This document shows positions 15,154-22,202 of a stretch of DNA of 24,608 nt, in pieces; within the stretch, counting starts at the first letter, position 1, and every line of letters begins with the position of its first letter. Source of the DNA: CAZVLE01 sp964627855. GTDB taxonomy: Bacteria > Bacillota > Dethiobacteria > DTU022. The position numbers and the translations under genes are program-made. Location: NCBI GenBank assembly GCA_964627855.1, contig CAZVLE010000109.1, positions 1 through 24,608 of the forward strand, read 5' to 3'. The notes beneath the pieces were generated by a model. That model had not been told where the DNA came from and made no database searches. It saw nothing but the letters and a program-made list of their open reading frames with translations.

Positions 15154-15780
15154 TCAATTCAAAACTTCATAACCATTCTTTCTCAGTTCACTAACAACCT
15201 TTTCCCTGTCATCTGTTTGCAGGCGCAAGACAGTATGAACCCGTCCTTCTTTGTCATAAGTAAAAACAAGGCTTATAATCAAGATACCCAGCGAACTAAC
15301 AAGGGAGGTCAACTTGCCCAAAGAGCCAATGGCATCTTCAAAAACCACGATGATCCGCACACCCGGCCGGTCAAAACCAAAAACATCAATGAAAGCCTTA
15401 AATAAATCACTTTCAGTTATTAAGCCGACTGGCTTGCCTTCTTTAACAACAACCAGGGTGCCAAATTTATTTTCTCGCATGATCACCGCTGCTTCTTCAA
15501 TAGCGGCATCGGGACCAATGGTAACAACTTCTCTGGTCATAATATCTTTTATTGTTATCTTCGGAAAGAGGTAGTTAATCTCGTGGATAGAAAGGCCAGA
15601 AGCCGGTGATGGTGAAGCCTTGAAAAGATCGGCCTCTGTAACAATGCCAACCAGTTTGCCCTTCGACAAAACCGGCAAGCGCCTGATGGAGTGTTCCTTC
15701 AATAATTCCAGGGCATCTCCGACAGTATCATTAGGGGCAATATAAATCGGGTCGGTGGACATATAATCACGTACGAACAT
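15154..15780 (-). CDS. AcuB-like protein with two CBS domains and an ACT-like domain
   Basis: 208 residues. CBS motif 1 covers about 7-55 (MSTDPIYIAPNDTVGDALELL...RRLPVLSKGKLVGIVTEADL) and CBS motif 2 about 80-130 (IMTREVVTIGPDAAIEEAAVIM...LITESDL). A C-terminal region of about 139-206 (RIIVVFEDAIGSLGKLTSLVSSLGILIISL...) has the ACT fold pattern. The order fits the AcuB family, named from acetoin utilisation in Bacillus but widespread in anaerobes with no acetoin genes. CBS pairs bind adenosyl ligands and ACT domains bind small effectors, so it is likely an energy- or metabolite-sensing regulator; its partner is unknown. GAGGAGG precedes the ATG by seven bases. It is followed by a strong terminator. 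Confidence 0.9.
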   Translation of the reverse strand: MFVRDYMSTDPIYIAPNDTVGDALELLKEHSIRRLPVLSKGKLVGIVTEADLFKASPSPASGLSIHEINYLFPKITIKDIMTREVVTIGPDAAIEEAAVIMRENKFGTLVVVKEGKPVGLITESDLFKAFIDVFGFDRPGVRIIVVFEDAIGSLGKLTSLVSSLGILIISLVFTYDKEGRVHTVLRLQTDDREKVVSELRKNGYEVLN

Positions 15781-15924
15781 CCTGATTCCTCCTCAATATT
15801 AAATTTTAACTTGCCTGACTTGCTTAAATGAACTTAATCTTTGTATTTTTATAATTCGTTTTCTGATCACAAATATCCTTTAAATATATATTTTTCTTAT
15901 AAGTTGATCACAGATCCTGCCCGC

Positions 15925-16173
15925 TTAGCGGTCTCTCTCCAGATCATAGATGATCTTTTCCAGATACCACTCCTCACTGCGTCCGGGGAAACGTTCCTGC
16001 AAGTTTTTCAGATGCCTTTCTATAGTCTTTTCAGCCTCGGCAGGAGGGAGGTTTAAAAGCTGACGCAGCTCTGTTCGCAGAGAACCACTCTTGCTCCCAC
16101 CTTGCTTGCGCCTGCTCAGGTAGTAATAAGTCAATACAATTAATACCGCGACAACTAAGATCCAAATACCCAC
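15925..16173 (-). CDS. Small single-pass membrane protein, unknown function
   Basis: 82 residues from the GTG at 16173. An N-terminal helix of about 18 hydrophobic residues (GIWILVVAVLIVLTYYYL) is followed by RRKQ and a charged, helical soluble domain ending in YLEKIIYDLERDR. The layout suggests an anchor with a cytoplasmic domain. I chose this start because TAGGAGGT lies nine bases upstream. A more upstream GTG at 16194 would include the ribosome site. An ATG at 16181 lies in another frame and ends after eight codons. I do not recognise the family. It is 144 bases upstream of the CBS/ACT gene, in the same direction. Confidence 0.7.
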   Translation of the reverse strand: MGIWILVVAVLIVLTYYYLSRRKQGGSKSGSLRTELRQLLNLPPAEAEKTIERHLKNLQERFPGRSEEWYLEKIIYDLERDR

Positions 16174-16194
16174 GTTTTCATGACCTCCTAGCAC

Positions 16195-16464
16195 TTAATG
16201 ATTTGATTTACAATTCCCTGCCAAAACTTTTCTTGAAAGGCAGCAAATAAACTTCTTAACTTAAACATTATTACCGGAAAGGAAATGTGTCAAGGCAAGG
16301 CAGGCACCAGGATTTTCGATGAAAAATGATTTGCTATAGCTTTACTTCTAATGCATTTACTGATAAAAATAACTTGATCAGCTTTTACTGTTTGGAATAG
16401 GTTATTTAGTCAGAGTCTGATTGTCGGCAATAATAGACTGATCGGTTTGGGAGGAATAATAACG
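16195..16464. other. Intergenic region between divergent genes
   Basis: A divergent gap between the small membrane protein and the ABC-2 permease. The only symmetric site I see is TCAGAGTCTGA at 16410-16420, a perfect 11-base palindrome about 45 bases before the permease start. No convincing -35/-10 pair, riboswitch or small RNA can be supported by eye. Confidence 0.35.
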
Positions 16465-17265
16465 GTGAGTTATGCCCTCTTCAAGGCAACTGCCAAGTCA
16501 AACTGGCTCATATTTATTATTTTCGTCGCCATATTATTCATGTACATGTCAATCATGATCTCGATGTACGATCCTGACAATATCGATGCCATGACCCAGA
16601 TGTATGAGTTGCTGCCAGAAGGAATGATCGATGCATTTGGCTATGGTGACCCCGTTACAGACCTGGTCAGTTTTATCGGCCTCTATTTTTATGGCTTCAT
16701 AGTGCTGCTATTCCCGCAGATATACTGCATCATTCTTGCAAACCGACTCGTCGCTTCCCAGGTTGACCGCGGTTCGATGGCCTACTTATTGGCAACCCCT
16801 AACAAAAGATTAACAATTATCACCACTCTGGGTTTATACATGGCCGCCAGTGTTACAGCCCTTCTGATCATCAACACTGCGGCCGGCATTGTCTTCAGCG
16901 AAGCCCTCTTTCCTGGAGAAATGGATTTACCGGTATTCTTGCAATTAAACCTGGTAACGATATTATTGACCCTAGCTATAGCTTCTATTTGCTTCTTTTT
17001 CTCATGCATCGCCAATGAAACAAAATATTCCCTGGCCTTCGGAGCAGGCATACCAATCCTGTTTTTCGTTATTAACATGTTGAGAAATGTAGGGGAAGGC
17101 TTCGAGTGGCTAAAATACCTCACCCTCTATTCTCTTTTCGATCCCAATGCAATCGCAACTGGCGAAGAGGCCATACTGCCGCTCTGTCTGGTTTTTGCTG
17201 CCATCGCCTTATTGCTTAACGGGGCAGGAATAATCATATTCAACAGGCGTAACTTATACCTGTAG
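16465..17265 (+). CDS. ABC-2 type transporter permease (orphan)
   Basis: 266 residues with six predicted membrane helices. The pattern is that of ABC-2 exporter permeases: an N-terminal helix after SYALFKATAKSNWLI, an extracytoplasmic loop to about residue 70, and a central NRLVASQVDRGSMAYLLATPNKR coupling-helix-like segment. C-terminal ...LKYLTLYSLFDPNAI precedes the last helix, typical of the subfamily. The GTG at 16465 is used, as GGGAGG ends ten bases before it. Such permeases usually sit next to an ATPase gene, but none is present on either side. It must borrow an ATPase from elsewhere or be the leftover of a broken operon. Substrate unknown. Confidence 0.85.
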   Translation: MSYALFKATAKSNWLIFIIFVAILFMYMSIMISMYDPDNIDAMTQMYELLPEGMIDAFGYGDPVTDLVSFIGLYFYGFIVLLFPQIYCIILANRLVASQVDRGSMAYLLATPNKRLTIITTLGLYMAASVTALLIINTAAGIVFSEALFPGEMDLPVFLQLNLVTILLTLAIASICFFFSCIANETKYSLAFGAGIPILFFVINMLRNVGEGFEWLKYLTLYSLFDPNAIATGEEAILPLCLVFAAIALLLNGAGIIIFNRRNLYL

Positions 17266-17292
17266 CGCCATGTCAGTTTTTTTGCCCTGATT

Positions 17293-17625
17293 TTGCTTTG
17301 CAGTTTCTACAATAATTATGAAGACACTCTCATCATGAATGGACAGGACAGTAATTATTTTATTATTATCAAACAAATTAATAGCTGGGAGCTCCCAAAA
17401 TTGGACTGCAAAGATACAAAATTTTGGAATGGCCAGCATAAACCGAATCCTGACTCTTCCAACACAGGCATTACCGTGCTGGGTCTGCCTTTTGATCAGG
17501 CAATTTCTTGCCGTAAAGGGGCAGCAGAAGCTCCCGATCGAATCCGCTCTATTTCCACTCATATTAAAGGGAAGGATATTACACAGTCCTGCGCGAAGAT
17601 AACTGACGAGGTTTATCAGGAATGA
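17293..17625 (+). pseudogene. N-terminal fragment of a ureohydrolase (agmatinase/arginase family)
   Basis: A 110-codon frame ends at TGA 17623-17625. Its centre, GITVLGLPFDQAISCRKGAAEAPDRIRSIS, matches the first strand and loop of arginase/agmatinase enzymes (pattern xxxGxPxDxGxxxRxGxxxGPxxIR). The preceding text with KFWNG also resembles the N-terminus of this family. Family members are about 290 residues; everything after residue 110 is absent, including all of the manganese-binding His and Asp motifs. No later frame continues it before the HD gene at 17696. No clear ribosome site precedes either the TTG start or the ATG at 17335. It is best read as a truncated, inactive gene. Confidence 0.62.
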
Positions 17626-17695
17626 CTAAACCTGCCAGGCAAAATAGCAAGCTAAACCATACCTGGCAAATATACTGATTAGAGGAAGTGTAAAA

Positions 17696-18274
17696 ATGAG
17701 CGATAAACCGACCCGGGAAGAGGCAATAGCCTTACTTAAAAAATACAATCACAGTGACGCCCTGATCAAACATGCCCTGGCCGTTGAGGCAGTGATGGGT
17801 TATTTTGCTGAAAAATTTGGCGAAGAGGATCTTGAAAAATGGCGCGTTATCGGTCTGGTCCATGACCTGGATTATGAACAGTTTCCTGCAGAACACTGCC
17901 AAAAGACAAAGGAAATTTTAACTGAAGAAGGCTGGCCGGAAGATTACATTAGGGCGGTGGTGAGCCATGGTTGGAAAATCTGTTCTGATGTAGAACCGGT
18001 TGAAACCATGGAAAAGGTTCTCTACACCACCGATGAATTAACCGGTCTGATCGTCGCAACAGTGCTGATGCGGCCCAGTAAAAGCATTCTTGACCTTACC
18101 GTCAGTTCTGTGAAGAAAAAGTATAAAAACAAAAACTTTGCCGCCGGCGTTGATCGCCGCATCATCGAAGAAGGGGCGGCAATGCTCGGTATGGAACTGA
18201 GCGAAGTCATTGAAGAAACTATCAAGGCCATGCAGGGCGCAGCTGACGAGCTGGACCTCAGGGGAACGCTCTAA
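17696..18274 (+). CDS. HD-domain phosphohydrolase-like protein
   Basis: 192 residues. The HD metal ligands can be placed: His26 in LIKHALAVE, His56-Asp57 in GLVHDLDYEQFP and Asp113 in YTTDELTGL, with His91 in SHGWK. This subfamily of small HD proteins is common in Clostridia and archaea; members act on phosphorylated compounds such as nucleotides, but this branch is uncharacterised as far as I know. The ATG has GAGGAAG about eight bases upstream. It follows the ureohydrolase fragment by 70 bases and ends the plus-strand block. C-terminal residues 145-190 form amphipathic helices, with a conserved-looking GAAMLGMELSEVIEETIKAM. Confidence 0.88.
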   Translation: MSDKPTREEAIALLKKYNHSDALIKHALAVEAVMGYFAEKFGEEDLEKWRVIGLVHDLDYEQFPAEHCQKTKEILTEEGWPEDYIRAVVSHGWKICSDVEPVETMEKVLYTTDELTGLIVATVLMRPSKSILDLTVSSVKKKYKNKNFAAGVDRRIIEEGAAMLGMELSEVIEETIKAMQGAADELDLRGTL

Positions 18275-18430
18275 AAGAAGAAGGACCCGTCTATAGGTGA
18301 GGATTTAACTATATTTCACCATACCAAGAAAATCTTTGGCAGCCTGATCTTGGCATGTTGATCATATTTGGTTTGCTGATCACAACTATTATTTTTTATT
18401 ACTTCCTTTTGTGAGGAGATCAAAGCCTGC
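18275..18430. other. Convergent intergenic gap
   Basis: Gap between the HD gene and the DUF5050-like remnant. It contains three TGATC-type short repeats, including an imperfect inverted pair at about 18356-18385 (GTTGATCA and TGATCACAAC). There is no T-tract terminator, gene or known RNA that I can support. Confidence 0.3.
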
Positions 18431-18805
18431 CTATACTGAACCGAGTGTTAGAAAGCCCCCCGCTACATCCATGACTTTTTGCATCTCGCTGCCGTCCCGA
18501 TAGCTGCTAAAGATTCTGTTGTCTTCTTCCAGGGTGACAAAATATATCTTCCCACGCTGATCCCTGTTCAGAAAAGCATAGTGTTCGTTTTGAACTGCCA
18601 ACCCTCCATTAGCAATGTTTCCGTAACAATTGCCGAAAAAAACAGCTGTTTGCTCTCTGCCATCATTTTGCATCACTATTGGCAGATCTGCTCCAAAAGA
18701 TCTATAGATTACAAAGTCATCAGGGTCGGGAGCAAGCCTTTCAGTAAAGATATAGTCATAATTAATAACAATTAAAGTAGTTAGCCATCCAAAGATGATG
18801 ATCAA
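18431..18805 (-). pseudogene. Truncated DUF5050-like protein with an N-terminal membrane helix
   Basis: A 124-codon frame from a TTG. It encodes a hydrophobic helix (IIIFGWLTTLIVINYDYIF) and then DDFVIYRSFGADLPIV. The rest, GNCYGNIANGGLAVQNEHYAFLNRDQRGKIYFVTLEEDNRI, resembles the first blade of DUF5050 beta-propeller proteins (pattern GNxxNGGLxxxxxxxxYYxNxxDGGKLY). Those proteins normally have many such blades; here the frame stops after about one and a half. The frame is open upstream to 18910 with no ATG or ribosome site and has basic residues just before the helix, so the true N-terminus also seems lost. It follows the aminotransferase stop by about 115 bases. I read it as a decayed gene; a short functional membrane protein is less likely. 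Confidence 0.5.
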
Positions 18806-18922
18806 AATTACTTTATTACGAACGGATATCCTTGATATGAAGCTTTTACTCTGCGCTAAGAACCAATCCTTCCCCTGGTTTATAAGCCTGACCAGGATAA
18901 CCCGGACAACCTATAATGGCTG

Positions 18923-20314
18923 TTAAGCTTTCAGTTCGCTAACCATCTCTTCTAAAATCGAAAGATAAAGCTTCACATCTTCTTCTGTAGTCGTCGGTCC
19001 AACCAAAGCCATTTCATGGATCGGGGTCAGCAGGACACCACGATTGGCACAGTAAAGATGAACGAGCGCTTCAATCGGACCGGTAAGCCCTTCTTCAATA
19101 ATATCAACTTCATTATATTCCGCATCGTTGAATAAAGCCTCTCCACCACAACGCGGACAGGTGGGGGTGAAGCGAAATTCCACCCGGCAGCCGATGCGGT
19201 TTACGTACCAATCAAGCGCATACTTTTTAATGATCTCGGCAATACCTTGCTCCATAATCTCAGCAAGTTTTACCATGCGGGCAAAATTGTCTTCTGTGAG
19301 CACTTTTTCAAGGGCGGCACGCATTCCTGCTACTGCTGCGGCGTTACCGGAGAGGGTTCCACCAAAACCAAAAAAGTTATGCCAGGGTATCCGTTTTTCC
19401 AGCCAGGTCGCTATTTCACTGCTAAAACCAAGGACAGCGCCGGGATAGCCACCGGCAATAAATTTTCCGGCTACGAAAATATCAGGTGTCAGGTCGGTCC
19501 CACCGGTAAAGCCGCGCGGCCCGGCACACATAGTATGAGTTTCGTCTATTAGCAGTAAGGTGCCATGCTTTTTGGTTAGTTCCCTTACTGTCTCCAGGTA
19601 GCCCGGTTCCGGCTTGATTATGCCCACATTGGTCATGGCCGGTTCGGTAATCATACAAGCTATCTCACCGGTTGCCAACACTTTTTCCAGGGCTCCAACA
19701 TCATTAAATTCAACCATTCTCGTCGTTTCAGTTGGGTCTTTAACCAGCGGTCCCATCATACCGGGGTAATGTATGACCGAATCACCAACCATAAAGCAAA
19801 GAGTCTCATCTACCGAACCATGGTAGGTTGCATTTACTGCCAGGGTCAGGCGGCGTCCGGTATATTCACGGGCAGCTTTAAGAGCAAAGCGGTTGGCATC
19901 GCTAGCCGACATAACAATTTGCCAGGAAGGTAATTTAAAGCGCCGCTCTAATTCCCGGCCGACCCAAAGACAGTCTTCCGTCGGCAGCATGGTTGTAGTT
20001 CCCTTTGTCTGCATTTGCCGGCAAATAGCATCGACAATATCAGGGTTGGCATGCCCGCAAAGCCCACCGGTATCACCAAGGCAAAGGTCTAAATATTGAT
20101 GGCCATCGACATCGGTGATATAAACACCCTTCGCATTTTCAACAAAAAGGGGGAACCCACCACTCCAGATTCGCATCCATGACATCGGTACACCACTGAC
20201 AAAATTTTTCTTCGCCTCTTCAAAAAGCGATTTTGAGCGGGGATGGTCTCTTTCATACTGTTCCTCTTCACGTTTTAGAAGTTCCTTGACCCGTTCTATT
20301 GTTATAAAACTCAT
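18923..20314 (-). CDS. Class III PLP-dependent aminotransferase (GSA-aminomutase-like)
   Basis: 463 residues, fold type I. The PLP lysine is Lys284 in VAGKFIAGGYPGAVLGF and the pyridine-ring Asp257 lies in LLLIDETH. SASDANRFALKAAREYTGR (136-154) is the phosphate-cup and helix region, where standard aminotransferases have SGTEAN. The overall arrangement resembles glutamate-1-semialdehyde aminomutase and the 'aspartate aminotransferase family' group of unclear substrate, not HemL itself. An insertion near the C-terminus has CPRCGGEALFND with Cys386 and Cys389; I recall Pro and Asn in these places in relatives (PPRNG). AGGAGGGG lies six bases before the ATG. It has a consensus promoter, shares its divergent control region with uspA and overlaps a palindrome. 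Confidence 0.88.
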   Translation of the reverse strand: MSFITIERVKELLKREEEQYERDHPRSKSLFEEAKKNFVSGVPMSWMRIWSGGFPLFVENAKGVYITDVDGHQYLDLCLGDTGGLCGHANPDIVDAICRQMQTKGTTTMLPTEDCLWVGRELERRFKLPSWQIVMSASDANRFALKAAREYTGRRLTLAVNATYHGSVDETLCFMVGDSVIHYPGMMGPLVKDPTETTRMVEFNDVGALEKVLATGEIACMITEPAMTNVGIIKPEPGYLETVRELTKKHGTLLLIDETHTMCAGPRGFTGGTDLTPDIFVAGKFIAGGYPGAVLGFSSEIATWLEKRIPWHNFFGFGGTLSGNAAAVAGMRAALEKVLTEDNFARMVKLAEIMEQGIAEIIKKYALDWYVNRIGCRVEFRFTPTCPRCGGEALFNDAEYNEVDIIEEGLTGPIEALVHLYCANRGVLLTPIHEMALVGPTTTEEDVKLYLSILEEMVSELKA

Positions 20315-20335
20315 AATGACCCCTCCTTTTACAAA

Positions 20336-20365
20336 ATTATAGTTCCCTTATTCGAACAATGTCAA
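20336..20365 (-). promoter_or_regulatory. Consensus sigma-A promoter of the aminotransferase gene
   Basis: On the minus strand TTGACA (20365-20360) and TATAAT (20341-20336) are separated by 18 bases. Both boxes match the consensus at all six positions. The -10 lies about 22 bases before the ATG at 20314. The -35 overlaps the perfect palindrome at 20361-20377. Confidence 0.85.
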
Positions 20366-20377
20366 ATAATATTTGAC
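20361..20377. promoter_or_regulatory. Perfect palindrome, candidate operator
   Basis: GTCAAAT (20361-20367), centre AAT, ATTTGAC (20371-20377): seven-base arms without mismatch. It covers the -35 box of the aminotransferase promoter and is centred about 41 bases before the -10 of uspA. The position suggests repression of the aminotransferase, with a possible effect on uspA. The motif does not fit Rex, Fur or LexA boxes that I know. Confidence 0.55.
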
Positions 20378-20404
20378 TTGTAAAAATATTAAGATTGCGG
20401 GTCA

Positions 20405-20413
20405 TGTTATAAT
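20405..20413 (+). promoter_or_regulatory. Extended -10 promoter of the UspA gene
   Basis: TGTTATAAT at 20405-20413 is a TG-N-TATAAT extended -10, which can act without a strong -35. It lies 51 bases before the GTG start. No good -35 is seen 16-18 bases upstream, consistent with the extended type. Confidence 0.65.
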
Positions 20414-20464
20414 AAAAACAACAATAAACATGCTTTTCATTAAATAGGAGAGGGGGCATAAAGA

Positions 20465-20908
20465 GTGAAAATGTTAGTTTGCACAGATGGCTCTGTGCCA
20501 AGTCAAAAAGCAGTGGAGCAGGCTGCCATTATCGCCGGTTGTGACAATATAGATGAAGTGGCTATTATTCATGTTTATGAGGACCGGCAAGATGAAAGAC
20601 CACTATTCATCACCTCCGACAAACAGGAAGAACTGGTGAAAAAAGTTAAAGAGGAGTATGAAAACGAACGAAAACAAATACTGGAAAGAGCCAGGCAAGT
20701 ATTCATGGAGAAAAATATTGAGGTGCGAACAATCCTAAAAAAAGGACATCCTGCCCATACTATAGTCACCTTAGCTTCCAGCGAAGGCTTTGACATGATC
20801 GTAATAGGCAGTAGGGGGTTGGGTGGATTGGGCAAGTTGTTTCTTGGCAGTGTCAGCAATGCTGTTGTTCATGAAGCCAGAAATTGCAATGTGGTTATAG
20901 TGAAGTAG
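20465..20908 (+). CDS. Universal stress protein (UspA family)
   Basis: 147 residues, a single Usp domain. The ATP-binding signature G-x2-G-x9-G-S is exact: Gly115, Gly118, Gly128 and Ser129 in IGSRGLGGLGKLFLGSVSNAV. The N-terminal strand MKMLVCTDGS carries the nucleotide-contacting Asp8 and the segment ends CNVVIVK. Proteins of this kind dimerise in the cytoplasm, bind ATP and are induced by starvation or redox stress; the molecular role here is not known. The start is GTG at 20465, with GGAGAGGGGG ending about eight bases upstream. It is monocistronic and divergent from the aminotransferase. Confidence 0.93.
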   Translation: MKMLVCTDGSVPSQKAVEQAAIIAGCDNIDEVAIIHVYEDRQDERPLFITSDKQEELVKKVKEEYENERKQILERARQVFMEKNIEVRTILKKGHPAHTIVTLASSEGFDMIVIGSRGLGGLGKLFLGSVSNAVVHEARNCNVVIVK

Positions 20909-21003
20909 CGGAAGTTATTTTAAATGGTTTCCTATCAAATTGGAGCCATGAGTGTTTGTTCGATTTTGATTGCTGAGTTTTAGGCGGGATCTGCTGTGCC
21001 GCT

Positions 21004-22110
21004 TTAATCAATTTCGTTGTCTTTTTTTAGGATGGAAAGAACCCTTCTTTTAAGGTTGCTGTAGATCCCTTCCAGGCCGGTAATGTACAGTGTGTCTCTA
21101 CTTTTCTGTAAAACCTCTATTGTCGTATCGTTAATCAACTGCCACAGCAACTCCCTGTCTGGCGCAAGCAGGAAATAGTTCAGCTTAATCTGGTAAGCCC
21201 CCTTATACTTCCTGCCTCCACCGGTTGGAGTAATCCGCTTGATCAATCTGTTTAAATCGATGGCGCTACTTAGAGCTCTTAAAGAAACATCAAGAAAGAG
21301 TTCGCCTTTTTTTTGGTTTTCCACCAGGCCAAAAACAGCCACAACCTTGGAACCGCTACTTTTTAGAAGCATATCCGATGCTATGGCAATAGAATCCCTG
21401 TTCCTGGCATCAATATAACCAAGGCCGTAAAAAGCCCAGTCTTTGTAAACTATTTCATTCTCTTTTGCCCTGTTGCAGTAAAGAAGTGTAGCAGAGGATG
21501 GAGGCATGCTGTTTAAACTTTCAAGAATGTCAATGGCAGCAAATTGGTTTAAAAAGTCTAAAGCTTCAATATCCAGGGAGGTTAAGTTGCTATATTTGTC
21601 AGTGTCGGTTTGAATACCAAAAGTCAAAGCTGTTGCAATGATGACTTTGTCTTTTTCATTAAACTTTACCTCCATGTTTTTCCATAACAAGGCAACCAGG
21701 GTACTAGTAGACCCGGCATCAACCCGGATTAAAGAAAAGTCTGCATCAACCCGGTCACTTGACTGCTCATGATGATCCAGGTGCGCAGCACAGGGGATTC
21801 TGCCACTGAGGTTTTCTACCCTGTTACTCTGAAAGTCAGGTATAATATAGGCCTGATAATGCTTTAAATTGATATTATCCCCAAACTTGATTGGAATTTT
21901 CAGCTTTTTAATGAAGGTTTTATTTTGGGTCAGGGATATTTTATTTTCTGCGAAAATATCTGCTTCAACAGATAATTCCTTAAGGATTATTTTTAGGGCA
22001 TAAGCTGAAGCTATGGCGTCAGGATCAGGTGATCCCGGAATATAGATGGCAATATAATCATACTTTCTAACTGCTTCGCTGAAAAGTGCCGTCTCTTCTT
22101 TCATCTTCAC
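21004..22110 (-). CDS. DHH-family phosphoesterase with altered first metal motif
   Basis: 368 residues. N-terminal DHH domain: motif I GSPDPDAIASA with Asp29 and Asp31, motif II Asp92 in YIIPDF, motif III LDHHEQ with Asp112-His113-His114, and motif IV Asp169 in GIQTDTDKYSN. Residues 270-305 form a DHHA1-like end with GGGRKYKGA. NrnA-type enzymes that cleave nanoRNA or pAp have HxxPDxD in motif I and GGGH in DHHA1. Here the first His is Pro25 and the second is Arg300. Either a diverged activity or a nucleotide-binding role is possible. The GTG at 22110 or the ATG at 22104 could be the start; the ribosome site is weak. It follows the lipid-kinase gene by 92 bases. Confidence 0.86.
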   Translation of the reverse strand: MKMKEETALFSEAVRKYDYIAIYIPGSPDPDAIASAYALKIILKELSVEADIFAENKISLTQNKTFIKKLKIPIKFGDNINLKHYQAYIIPDFQSNRVENLSGRIPCAAHLDHHEQSSDRVDADFSLIRVDAGSTSTLVALLWKNMEVKFNEKDKVIIATALTFGIQTDTDKYSNLTSLDIEALDFLNQFAAIDILESLNSMPPSSATLLYCNRAKENEIVYKDWAFYGLGYIDARNRDSIAIASDMLLKSSGSKVVAVFGLVENQKKGELFLDVSLRALSSAIDLNRLIKRITPTGGGRKYKGAYQIKLNYFLLAPDRELLWQLINDTTIEVLQKSRDTLYITGLEGIYSNLKRRVLSILKKDNEID

Positions 22111-22202
22111 ACCCGATTGTTTTTAAAAAAGCTGATATTTATAAGCTGACTGCCATGGCCTCATCCTGACGCTATAAGCTTATAATACCTTTTTCTTTCT
22201 GT

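Noticed and set aside
22173..22184. Perfect 12-base palindrome TATAAGCTTATA between the lipid-kinase and DHH genes
   Set aside because: AT-rich and short, with no promoter elements placed sensibly around it.
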